From contig BDSL01000016.1 of the NCBI GenBank assembly GCA_003116995.1, positions 682,001-746,000 of the forward strand: a stretch of DNA of 64,000 nucleotides, given 5' to 3'. Positions 44,568 to 55,419 of the stretch are shown one piece after another. Below the pieces are notes generated by a model. That model saw only the letters and a list, made by a program, of their open reading frames with translations, was not told where the DNA came from and did no database searches. Both the position numbers and the translations under genes were made by a program. How positions within the stretch are numbered: the first letter of the stretch is position 1; every line of letters starts with the position of its first letter. This stretch comes from Yamagishiella unicocca. Its lineage: Eukaryota > Chlorophyta > Chlorophyceae > Chlamydomonadales > Volvocaceae.

Positions 44568-47500
44568 CGCCGCTGCCAACCGTCGTGCGAAAGGCCTTAA
44601 AGAAAGCCTACCACCTGCACTACTTCAAGGATACAATATTTGTTATATATGCCCAGTTTGTGGTCTGAGCTGTTGGGCGTGTCCGATAATGACCAATTCC
44701 TTGGCGGTTCAGATAGGACCCGGGCAAAACCCCAGTTCCTCTAGGTTTGCATTTCAAATCATGAGACACAAAATTCAATGTAACTTAAATATTCAGATCC
44801 CTTAAAAGTTCGTCATTACACCTTGGCATGGCAACGGTTGCAGTATGCCTCGACCTGCCTCGACCTGCCTCGACCGGCTCGACAATTGTTCTCCCACATG
44901 CAGGTGCAAAATTGCGTTAATTATGGGTTGGTAATCATCCTTTATAACTGCAAATGACCGTTGTCGCCATTGGCGTTCTGCAGTTGGCGACGCATGGTAG
45001 TCGCGACTGCAGGCCTTCCGTGAGGTTCCGTGGCCCTTGCGTGCCCTTGAAGGGCGAGCAGACAAGAATGTGTCCCACAAACCTTGAAATGTTGACCAGT
45101 AGTCCACGACAATTAGCATCTTGCCGACCGATACCAAATGCGCTTGGGGCAACCAATGCATCCAGGTACATACGATCATCCGAGCCGCACAGACTGGCAC
45201 CTGACTACCCTTCTGGCAATTGAGTCCTGGCAGGGGCGGCAAGGCGCGGCAGGATCCATCGATTCACCATGCCCCCCCTCACGCTTCTGCCCCTCACCTC
45301 AAACACGTACTGCTAGTCGTTATAGTGGGCTCCAGACCTCAAATGCGTTGGCGTCGCCGGCTTCTTAATATGTTCCAGTTTTAGCTTGACGTTTGACCCC
45401 GCCCCTCGCTTTGCGCCGCTCTGCGCCGCAATGGGCATCATGGCGAGATTTCGGGGCGAAGGAAGAAACAGTGATTACCGGTACTCGCCGCCAGCGACAT
45501 ATGCGTACTTTGCCCCGCCTTTACACATTTTGAGGGCGGCGGGCCCTAGTGCGCCGAGCACCGCCACGCCCGACCTTATCACCTTCGTCTACCGGTATCT
45601 CCGAGTCTCGATGGCCGTCCTCGAAAGTCGAGCAATACGAAGATGCATGCATGGGCAACATTGGCAGATTGGGCAATGCTTACGGGCCGGTTGGGCGTTG
45701 CGTATCGGCCCGTTAGGCGATGGTACGTAGTCAAATGGGCATCGTGGCGAGGTTGAGGGGCGAAGGAAGAAACAGTGATCACCGGTAGTCATCTCCTGGG
45801 AGCGAGCGAACAAGCATTGGCAGCCTTGACTGCGTCGTGCTTGGGTGGGGGTGTGTGGAGGTTTAGGGAACCGATGCTGGACTCGACAGGCTTTGGTGAA
45901 ATGGCATTGCGTAGCGTGGCTACGTGCAAAATTAACACCTCTTTACTTGTTTTAAGCTCAAAGCCAACGTTTCGACACAAGATTTGTACGCAGGCCAGCG
46001 TCGCCGTCCGGCGCGCGTAATGGCGGCGTGTCATGTACGGTAGGCGCACGTCATGTCAAAAAAATGCTTCACGGGCCCCTCAGCATCGCAGGAAGTAGGT
46101 AGCAAGGAAGCGGGTACCGTAACCACGGAAACTCAAAAGCTCAACGTCAAATACCGATAGGTCATCCGACCGCGATCTCCACACTTTCCCACATGCTGGT
46201 GCACAACACCTCGAAACAACACTGCCGCCCGTTGCGGTGTGCGGATGCAGGCATTGTTGCCGCCCCGCAGCGCACACCTCCTCTCCCCCCACTGAAACAC
46301 GCCGCAACTCCTCAACACAGCGCCCTGGCCGTGGCCAACATAGGCAACGAGGGCTCCGGAACCAACCAACCCCGCCCAGGCAGCACAGCTCGCCACCAAA
46401 TGGAACACAAGCTGCGGTGGCTTCCGCCGGCGATGCGACCACCACGACCGTGTATTCCGGAGTGATGGCCTCAGCCCCGGCCGGACAGTTGGTCGTACCT
46501 GCCACGTGGCATCCACCGCAACCGAATCGTCCCTCTCATGCGTGGGTCCGTAGCCCTCGCCCAGTGGCGACGGCCAGCATTTGCGGACGTCATGTTAAAA
46601 CATCCCCCCTCCCTGGCCCCGTTGGCCAATATCACAATACAATGCGTATCGGTACATAAGGTATCCAGTTGGCGCGCAAGGAAAAAACAGGGTACAACCG
46701 AAGGGGAGTTTGGTGATGCGAGGTGATGCGTCACCTCGCCCCTTGACACCTGTTGCCCCGTTGCAGCGCCCTTTTTGACCCCGAAAATGCCTGCCTGACA
46801 TAGGCCCATTGCGCACGCCCCACGCAAGCAACATGTCATGGCCCAGCTCCTGGTAAAACGCATCAGCAGCCAGGGACTGTCGCACGCGGCCGCGAGGTGA
46901 GGAGGACATGGGTGGCAAAGCCGCCGCCCGCAGACCCAACGCACACCGCAATGCTCCAATGTCTTCACAACGGAACCTCGTACCGATAATACAGCATAGC
47001 GTCAGCTTAGCACCCACTTGTGATTTTCATTTGAGATACCGTAGCATTCTGGTAATCGCGGCACAGCCGCTGCGCGCAGAGCAGGTCACTGTGCGAGCCC
47101 CGTGGATCCAAACCGGGACCCCTTCTGTGTGCCGTGCAACCGTACGGCCTGTGCGCCCTTGCCCGCGCGTCATATGCCCGGCCTTCGTACACACCGAAGG
47201 TTGACGAAATACCCAACCACCTGAATCCGCATCCGCAAGCGGTCGCACGCAAAGACTTCCCAACTGCCAAAAGCAGCAGCCCACTCGACCTCACCGGCCT
47301 TCAGCAACTCTTCCGGCCCTACTACTCTCCTCGCCCACGTGTCATCATTTGGAGCTCAGCACACAGCCAGCACTAAATGCGGCATCCCCTTCCCGAAGTC
47401 AAGCGCTCTCTTGGGAGGGCGTAACCGCTGCAGACTGGGCCATTCAGTCTGCAGGGAACGACTCAGTCGACCTCCCGCCTCACCCCCCGAAAGTAAATGT

Positions 47501-47845
47501 CCGGTGGCCCCCGACTCGTGCAACCGAGCGCCGCCCTACTGTGGCCCTCCCACCCCACTGCTCGGCCAGGTTCGCAACAGCCAGCCAGGAACATCCGGAA
47601 GGAGCTCGCGGCCTCCAACGCACACGCAAGCATCCCTGCCTCCCTTACTAAGCCATCATACCAAGTGGGACGAGGAGCTGCACGCAAAGCGCACACAGCG
47701 TCCACGAGTCTCCGCTTACCCCAGGTCCCCAGGCGGCGCTGCGGCACCCCCCAGGCGGCGCTGCTGGGCGCTGCTGCACCTCGCACTAGCTGCCCTTCAG
47801 CGGCGCTAGCTGCCCTTCAACGGCGCTAGCCGCCCTTCAGCGGCA
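44568..47845. other. Intergenic between methyltransferase and second PhoD-like gene
   Basis: No gene was recognised. A partial, diverged fragment of the dispersed repeat (ttatagtgggctccagacct) is near 45318. Three copies of 'cctcgacctgcc' lie at 44845-44875. Several 100-165-codon frames (for example 46471-46968 minus) have no domain. Confidence 0.4.
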
Positions 47846-47865
47846 CTAGCTGTCCTTCAGCGGCG
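47786..47865. repeat. Four 20-bp repeats covering the end of PhoD-like gene 2
   Basis: Units start at 47786, 47806, 47826 and 47846 (ctagctgcccttcagcggcg with 1-3 changes). The last unit holds the stop codon and final codons (PLKDS) of the gene; the other three lie just downstream. Confidence 0.85.
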
Positions 47866-50800
47866 GGACGGTCACCGAGAATGCGTTGGTCTGCACCGCC
47901 ATTACGAGGAGCGTGGGCGAGTTTAGGGTGATTGGAATCAGGGCAGAATCAGGCTTGTAGGGCCCAGCAGGACAGGAGCCAGAGGCAACGCAAGCACTAG
48001 GTACAACTCTTCGGTGCCGGCGGCCCTCGCGCCCCCATCCCCTCCGGATCCCGCACCTCCTCGGACCCCAGCTCCTTCTCGCAGCGCCAAGTGAAGGCCA
48101 GGTGGTGGTTGCAGTCACCCAGCGTTACATCACACCTGCACGGGCGGCAGTCAGAAGCAGCAGGGGGCCGCAGGGTCTCATCGACCTAGCTACGGATTCG
48201 GTGGCGCGGTCGATGCCGCGACATCACGCAATAGCCTCCAATGAGCTACAGGCGGAACGTTGATGTGCGCAGATACCGTATCGGGACAGTGTGTCCTGTT
48301 GGAGTCGCCAGCCGGGTCGGATCGGGACAGGACGCTTCGCATCGCACCCAGATGAAACGCAGGCTGGGGCGAGTTCACAGTTTCCAGGCCGAAGCAATCG
48401 TGCCCCCGAATGACGAAAGGCACAAGTCCCGGGCCCGGGCGCGCTTACAGCAAAGACGCCTCCCGTAATGGCTTCCAGTATCACCGCGAATTCTACGCGC
48501 TTCCCGGCGAGACCCCCCCCGGCCCTCCTACCAGTTGCGCCGGCCCAGCAGGAAGCTACTGGCCTCGCATTCCGGGCCGAAGATCGGCACCATGCGCTGA
48601 ATGCAGTCCTGAGGGAGATATGGGGGGAACGAGTCAGTGCAGGCAGGGCGCAGCGCAGACAGGGCTCATCGAGGCAGAACCCAATTCAGGCAGACCTCAA
48701 AGCATTCAGGGCTCAAACGCAGGGCTCAAACGCAGGGCTCAAACGCAGGGCTCAAACGCAGGGCTCAAACGCAGGCAGGGCGCAGACAAACCCCCATTAC
48801 GGAACTCTAGCCCAGCAGCAGCCGCAGTCGTGTGAGGTTCCAAACGCGGCGCGACGACCCGCGCGCTGCCGCCCGCCAGCAGGACACCGCCACAAGACGG
48901 CCAGCCTCTGCTGCATCAGCCTCCCCGAAACAGGCTCCCTGGAGCACCGTACTACGACGCCCTGGAGTACCGCACTACACCGCTCTGGAGTGCTGTACTA
49001 CACCGCTCTGGAGTGCCGTACTACATCGCTCTGGAGCGCCCTATTATACACCGCTCTGGAGCGCCGTATTACATCGCTCTGGAATGCCGTACCACACAGC
49101 CGCACCTGCAGGATGGGCACCGGCGAGCGGCCCGTCAGGCACAGCACCTTGATCAGGGGGGCGGGCGGCGGCACGTTGACGATAGCTGAGCTGATGATCT
49201 GGGCGACGTAGCGCGGGTCGGCCGCCAGGGTGTCCTGATCAGGCATCTTGGAGTCGGGCACGGCGGCCTCTGGCACGTCGCCGCGGCTGTGCATCATGCC
49301 GTAGCCGGCGCAGTGCACGTCGCCGCTGAGCAGCGTCAGGCGGAAGCGCTTCTCGGCGGCCAGGTCCTGGAGGGCGAGGTGCGCGGTGGGGCGGGGTGGG
49401 GTTGCAAGGAAAACCCGCGTGGGTTGGGGTAAAAGGAAGACACGTGTACGAAAGAAAAACTGGGGGGCGGGGCAGGGCGGGGCGGTGGTCGGTAGCGGCG
49501 CTTCTGAAGGCCGTGGCGGTTGCGGTTGCGGTCAGAGGGGGCAAGTGGGTCGCGGCGGGGAGGGATTCGGGGACTTTCGGGCGGGGGCAGGGCAGGGCGC
49601 AGCGCTACAGGCCGGGAGCCGCCACTTACGAGGAGCGTGTTGAGCAGGTGGTCCCGCTCCGCCACGTGCTGCGAGGCGCTCCACTGGTCGATGATGTCGT
49701 CCAGGAGGGACACCATGCCGAAACGCTTGTTGACCTGGAGGGCGCGGAGGCGGGGACGGAGGCGGTGGGAAGGCAGTGGGCGGAGGTGGGTTGTGGCGGG
49801 CGATGTCGCAGCGGGCCGTGCGGGGCCAGGAGCATGACCCATAAGGCCCTGTAGCGGGCGATGTTGCAGCGGGCCGTGCGGGCCAGGAGCATGACCCATA
49901 AGGCCCTGGGTGGTCCTGTGATAAGGTAGCAACCGCACCTCGAGATATTTACGTCTGCCTAAAACCCTACGCTGCCTCCATCCTTCTCGTCCTTTGCCCC
50001 TGCCCCCGGCGGCCCCTAAGCCCGCCCCTCAGGCCCCCTCGCAAGTCCGCACCTTGGCCGCCAGCCCCGTCTTCTGCATGATAACGCTGACCAGGGTGTC
50101 ACCCGTGAACAGGTCGTTTAGCTTCTGCGAAGGGAGCGGGGCCGGGTAGGGGGCCGGGAATGCGACGCGCGCCTGGGATTTGGGAGATTGCGGCGCCCCT
50201 GGACCAACCGACCGACCCCTGGGTCGGCGCCCGGATCAGCCGCCCCGTACATACACTGACAGCTCCTCTCGCGCTGTGGGCCTTATATACCGGTATCACA
50301 ACCTTACTGCGTGCATCAACCACATCACCCAGCCACCCACTAGCCACACGCACCTGCAGGGCCTCCTGCACCGGCAGCCGCGGGTACACCATGGGCACCC
50401 CGGCGAGGAACACTACGTGTCGCACCGACGGCGGCAGCGCCCGCAGCCGCTGCTCCATCTTATCCATGAAGTCGCATGGCAGCACGCGGTTCTGGGTGCG
50501 GAAGGTTCTAGTGTCCGGCACGATGAGGGCCGTGGACGCACCCAAGCGCAGCAGCGCGCAGTTGGCGGGCTCGCACCAGTAGCCGTCGGCGGAGAGGCGG
50601 TCAACGGTGGTGTGGCTGGGGAGGGACAAGGGAGGCCAAGGCGGGGGAGGACATGAGGACGGCGAGGGCGAGACGAGCGGGGGGGCGTGGATGGACGGTG
50701 GTGTTTGCGTGTTGGGGTGCAGTGCGGCCGGGCGGGCGGGGGGTGAGCCCTTGCGCGTGGCTCGTGGGAGTGTTGAGCGACAGGAAGTGGGGGAACGCTG

Positions 50801-53800
50801 GAAGGGCGCGTCACGCCCGGGAGGCTGAGGTTGCCTGGCAGCCGCCTCGCCGGGCCGCTCCCCCGTGCAGTATCTGCACGGGCTGCGGGACCCCGCGGGA
50901 CTTGCCGCCTGGGGCTTCGACCCGCAGCAACAAGCTGCCCACGACGCAAAAAAAAATAAATAAATTCCTTGCGTTACAGGACCCCGACGCTGGGGTACGA
51001 CACCTGACCGTGTCATAAGCTCTGTATCTCCACCCCCATCAACGACAACCTCGACCAGCAGGTTCAACCACAAACCTACTTGCCCACAAGTGGGGCACCC
51101 GGTAACTACCGGGGAGGGGCCGGGGAATCGAACCACCGATCTCTGGACAGAATGCCAGTGTCTTAACCAATTAGACGAACCCCCCAAAAAAGCAGCCTGC
51201 ACGAGCGCTCACTGGAGGGACGAAGAGATGCACCCCCAACCATCTCGAACATCAACCGAGCGGTTCCGAGAAACCGTTGTGCACCTATCGTATAGTGGTT
51301 AGTACATCACGTTGTGGCCGTGAAGACCCCGGCTCGATTCCGGGTAGGTGCAATGTCCGTTGGCAGACATTAATTGACAACGTCTACTATGTCGTTCATC
51401 GATTCCATGCTCACTGTTGGAAGAGGAGGTAGAAGAGCTTGGAGGCTGCGAACAAGCCAACCATAATGTCCGAGCATGTGATGACCTCGTCGTATGACCC
51501 CCAGCCATCTGTCGAAAGACAAAGTAAAGGCGGGCATTAGCTCATTCCACAAAGAGCCACATCACGGACCCCGTATTTTGCCTCCTTTTCGCGCCACCGC
51601 CTGCGGTTCGACCCTACTGCCACCCGGCGTGCTCACCGACAATGTCATGGTCGTCCCACGTGTTGAAGGCTGGGATCGTGGCCAGCAGGTCGCAGTACGC
51701 GGGCTGTAGCAGCAGGGCATCAGCAAGCCGGGGGCCACGCGGGGCGCTTCTGAGGGTGCCGGCCAATCGAGTTCTGCACGGTACGCGTGCGCCACCACGC
51801 ACCACTACCCCACTGCCCCACTGCCCACTGCCCCACTGCCCCACTGCCCCACTGCCCACTGCCCCACTGCCGCACTGCCCACTGCCCCACTGCCGCACTG
51901 CCCACTGCCCCACTGCTTCCAGGTGGCAGCGCTGCTTCGTCCCGCCGTCGGGGCCCCCGGCTTACGCCTGCCGCGCGTTGCGTTCGGTCCGTGGCGCCCT
52001 ACGCACTCCCGCTGCAGTCTGTGGCCGCCACAGAACGCAAAACACCAAGAAAACGGCCAACCGAAACGGAACGCTAACTACCAAGGCTTCCGAAAACGGT
52101 TACGATGGTATCCGACGATGAAGCGCTTATCGTATAGTGGATAGTACATCACGTTGTGGCCGTGAAGACCCCGGCTCGATTCCGGGTAGGCGCATCGATA
52201 GCTGTCACCTAACCTCCGCCACACATAGCGCAATAATTGTGCCATGTAACGAGCTGGGCCTACAGCCGACCTTCGATACGAATGTCGGCTGAGCTGCAGC
52301 ACGCAGTCGGACATGAAATATCATGTACCCATACCCATCAATACCTTTTCTGTCAGTCCTCGGAGACCGTGACATGTGAGAGGCCACGCGGGTACCATCA
52401 CCCACCTGCGACCAATGCGACGCGTAGTGGCTGAAATAAAACTCTTCGACCTCCGCTTTTATCTTGTCGCTGAAGGGTATAGCGGCCTTCTCGGCCGTGT
52501 CCTTGTCGTGCTCCATCTTGTCCCACCCCTTCAGAAGCGGACCCTGTCAACCGACCAGGCAGCGGCAGCAGCGGGGGCACGCATGGGGTCCGTATGGCTC
52601 GGTCTCTGGGATAGCCGAGCCATGGGCTGCTGCTCTACCGCGGTCCTCCTCCTTTAAGAAGCTGTCAAAATCCTAAAGCGTATAATCCTAATGCTCTGCC
52701 CTGCCCCTTCTTTCCTGCACCTCCACCGGTTCGGCCCCTGCACGGCACTCACCTCGAACACGCCGTCGTTGTACAACTGGTCGCCCCCTACAGCGAAGCA
52801 ACCACAGCGGGCGGGCAGCTGGCGGGCGGACCGAGAGCCATGTGCCGGGTGTCCCCGGGCAGACGTGCGTGTCCCCAAGCGCGCGCCGTCACATCACGCA
52901 GGGTCCTCATGTGCCCCCACGTACCCGTCAGGTTGTAGACACACCAGTCGCCTTATGGCCACACGCACAAACTCGCCATGCTACAGCTACTGAGGGCAAA
53001 CTCCCGCTCTGGAACGGATTAAGTTTAAGGTATGGCCATAATGGCTGCGCTGAACCACCCTCCCTGGAGGCGCGACAAGGCGATGCTCATGGCGCTTTCC
53101 TTGGCGGATCGCCCCAACCTGCGCATGCCTCTGGCGCGAGCCTCTGGAAGTCTGGATGGCATGGGCTGGGCTGGGGCTGGTTGGGGTCTGCCTGGCGGCG
53201 CCTCTATCCTCCCCCTCAACCAACCATTCTTGCAGCTGCCCGCGGGCGGCCCTCCACTCACCCCCGAGCAGCAGGTGGAACGGCTGAGCCGCGTGCCTCC
53301 GATCCACGTCCCGCCAGAGCGAGTACAACCCCGCCATGCTGCAGTCAAAGTCCTCGGCGTGGTGCAGGCCGTTACAAGAGTAGAATGCCAGGTGCCAGGA
53401 CTCGTCCAGGGAGGGCACGGCGACTGTGAACTTGCGGCCGGGCACAAGGTCGACCTGGGAGCGCGAGGCGGGGAGGCGGGGGGCGGCGGAGACGGCAGGG
53501 CGCCCGGGCGGAGGTGGCGGTGGATCATGGCGCGAGCGGAGCAGTACGCGGGGCGCTCGGGTACTGTGGCGGAATTGCTGGACGGGGAGGCGTGCTAGAG
53601 TGAGACCCACTTCCTCCCCGGATGGCTCCTTCCCCTCCCCCTCCCTTGACCCACTTCCTCCTCGGGTGGCTCCTTCCCCTCCCCCTCCCTTGACCCACTT
53701 CCTCCCCGGGTGGCTCCTTCCCCTCCCCCTCCCTTGACCCACTTCCCGGCTGACTCCTTCCCCTCCCCCTCCCTTGACCCACTTCCTCCCCGGGTGGCTC

Positions 53801-54295
53801 CTTCCCCTCCTCCTCCCTCGACGCACTTCCTCCCCGGGCGGCACCTGGTAGTGCAGCCGCTTGGGCTCCTTCCCGCACGTCGTCGCGATGTGGAAGCGCA
53901 AGAAGCGCCAGTCACGCCAGGAGTACATCAGCTCGCAGGGCGCGGTCTTTGCATCCGCGGGCGCCTTGAGGATCGCCTCCTGCACCCCCGCGCCTCCCGG
54001 CTCCGACCCCCCATCGAGCCCTGCCTTATGCTCCCACCAGCTGATCTGTGCTTGCCCGTGCTGTCGTTGGCGGGCCGCCTCCGTGCAGACCACTAACGCC
54101 GTCAGCTGGTAGCTGCCCGTGTCTGGGTCGTAGGATAGGAGCTTAAGGAAGGGGCCGAACACCTCGCGCCCATTCAGGCATGCGAGCGTGTAGTGCTTCA
54201 GGAGGTCATTGTCTGGCGGGCCCCCGCCCTCGGTGCCCGTGTAAGAGTAGGAGGCGTATTTGGCGTTGGGTTGACTATTGGGCGCGGCGGGCGAT
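47846..54295 (-). CDS. PhoD-like metallophosphatase, paralog 2 (first exon unresolved)
   Basis: Thirteen exons on the minus strand: 54295-53845, 53454-53262, 52787-52753, 52543-52406, 51703-51637, 51508-51415, 50615-50354, 50124-50053, 49734-49630, 49366-49106, 48608-48532, 48135-48057 and 47890-47846, all GT/AG and in phase (at least 625 aa). Motifs match paralog 1: LMYSWRDWRFLRFHIATTC, GGGDQLYNDGVFE, FNTWDDHDIV spliced to DGWGSYDEVI, LLSGDVHCAGYGMMHS, ADPRYVAQIISSAIVNVPPP and SVTVPPLKDS. The metal-site blocks GGDQ, DDHD and GDVH are intact, so an active phosphatase is likely; its substrate is unknown. The first listed exon starts with one base completing a codon, exactly as in paralog 1. 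Compared with paralog 1 it carries five more introns. Introns contain two tRNA-His genes, a SINE and several minisatellites. Confidence 0.85.
48690..49095. repeat. Two minisatellites in one PhoD-like intron
   Basis: Intron 48609-49105 contains about six 13-bp gggctcaaacgca units (around 48705-48775) and six imperfect 23-26-bp units of the type ctggagtgccgtactacatcgct (around 48955-49090). Confidence 0.8.
50946..51185 (-). mobile_element. tRNA-derived SINE
   Basis: On the minus strand it starts with a tRNA-like head (51185 to about 51113) holding an A-box (TCGTCTAATTGGTT), an anticodon-arm-like ctggcattctgtccag and a perfect B-box (GGTTCGATTCC). An unrelated body follows, and the element ends in TTTATTT plus a T run (50965-50948). 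The head most resembles tRNA-Arg(UCU), but the anticodon loop is one base short, so it is not a working tRNA. It sits in the intron 50616-51414 of PhoD-like paralog 2, in the gene's own orientation. Confidence 0.65.
51281..51352 (+). tRNA. tRNA-His (GUG), copy 1
   Basis: The sequence folds as a full cloverleaf: acceptor stem gcaccta/taggtgc (7 perfect pairs), D arm with agtggttag, anticodon stem tcacg/cgtga around the loop ttGTGgc, and T arm cccgg/ccggg around ctcgatt. The discriminator base is A (51352), as expected for eukaryotic tRNA-His, and no G precedes position 1, so G-1 would be added after transcription. No clear T-run terminator follows closely. It is antisense within an intron of PhoD-like paralog 2. 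Confidence 0.92.
51805..51915. repeat. (CACTGCCC)n tandem repeat in PhoD-like intron
   Basis: About 14 units of cactgccc or cactgcc lie in the same intron as tRNA-His copy 2. They create open frames without stops on both strands, which are not genes. Confidence 0.88.
52123..52194 (+). tRNA. tRNA-His (GUG), copy 2
   Basis: It is nearly identical to copy 1 in its interior (D loop agtggatag in place of agtggttag). The acceptor stem is gcgctta/taggcgc, with one G-U pair. The anticodon loop ttGTGgc, T arm and discriminator A are all intact. It lies in intron 51704-52405 of PhoD-like paralog 2, antisense to that gene, 771 bp from copy 1. Confidence 0.92.
53605..53840. repeat. 44-bp minisatellite in PhoD-like intron
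   Basis: Five to six units of about 44 bp (cccacttcct-ccccgggtgg-ctccttcccc-tccccctccc-ttga) fill intron 53455-53844, some with internal deletions. The intron is 390 nt long and has no stop in the frame shared by its flanking exons. Confidence 0.88.
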
Positions 54296-55419
54296 CTGGG
54301 GGAGCGAAAGGGACATGGGGGCGATTGGATAAGGGCCGGCGCAAGCATCCACGATTTGCGACGGAGAGGGTTGGCAGGTGGCGTTGATACGTGTGAAAGG
54401 GCCGGAGGTGACACGCCGATTGCGTGCGGCGGTGATGCACGGGTATGTGCGCGTATGGTGGGGTTGTTTAGGGTACAGCATGCGGTAGTCGGGGGTTAGT
54501 GCTGAGGTTTCCTGCCTGTCAGTCTAATTCGGCGGATGGGGTTGGATATGCGAGATTTACAAGGGGTAATTATAGAGTTATTACGAGGGGTAATTACTGG
54601 CGCGAGGAGGGGGCAGGACAGGGGGAACACATGTCGTGGCGACGCGAGGTTCTGTATGAGGTTCAAAGAGAGCCATGCAGGGCGAGCCGCCAAATCGTTA
54701 TTTAGATAGGATTACGAGTCATTGCCCGATGCGCCAGACGCCACCGCGTGTATCCTTGCTTGTACAGTAAACTATCCGTTTGTGTCGATGTAGCGCCAGA
54801 AACCTGTGCTCGGTCCCGGTGCTTGGCAGTCTGGACCCTTAAGAACATGACTGATAATAATAATAATACAATCTCAACTACGGTACGCGCACTGGTGTCT
54901 GGCCCGCGTCCCTAGGGACCAGTCGCTGCATGCGATGGCCCTAAAGAGTTCAACTTACGTGCTCGCCGCGCAACCCATCTCGAACCAAGTACAGTATCAG
55001 AGCGTTGTAGTGTTGCAGCACCTCACGCGCTGCTTAGTCAAAGGAAGGGCTCGGCGGTGCATCGAAGAAAACTCAACGACTGATTGCAACCGGTTACATG
55101 TAATAAATCAAAACAGAAGTGGAGCGTGCATTGCTGCAAGCTTGAGATACGGTTGACGCCCTGGTAGGCACAAAAGTCGTACAGAAACCGTACCGTCGTT
55201 GGGTAAAGCCTTCTGTCAATCCCGGGGAACGCATTAGCAATCTATCTTAGTGGGCTTTCAGAGCCTGACGTCATAAACCGTGCGTACGTTCTGATGAACA
55301 ACAAGATGGCGTAGATCCAACTGCGTCTGACACCTTTACTCTGTCCCAGAGCGAGTACGTGCGAATACTCCAATGTATTTTCATCATATAAGTTAGTCTA
55401 GCTCGTGCACGCCACCATA
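54296..55419. other. Divergent intergenic region before the sacsin-like gene
   Basis: This interval lies between the minus-strand PhoD-like gene 2 and the plus-strand sacsin-like gene. It must contain the unresolved first exon of the former and both promoters. A short (TAA)n run is at 54856-54867. Nothing else was recognised. Confidence 0.45.

Noticed and set aside
46471..46968. 165-codon minus-strand frame
   Set aside because: No domain, no splice-consistent neighbours and unremarkable composition.
51113..51185. Functional tRNA-Arg(UCU) gene on the minus strand
   Set aside because: The anticodon loop is one base short, the T stem has a mismatch, and a non-tRNA body with a T-rich tail follows, so a SINE head fits better.
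52987..54414. Single 475-codon exon for PhoD-like gene 2
   Set aside because: The frame is open, but 53455-53844 is a minisatellite with GT/AG ends, paralog 1 has an intron at the same codon, and sequence below 53262 has a clear donor before non-conserved sequence.
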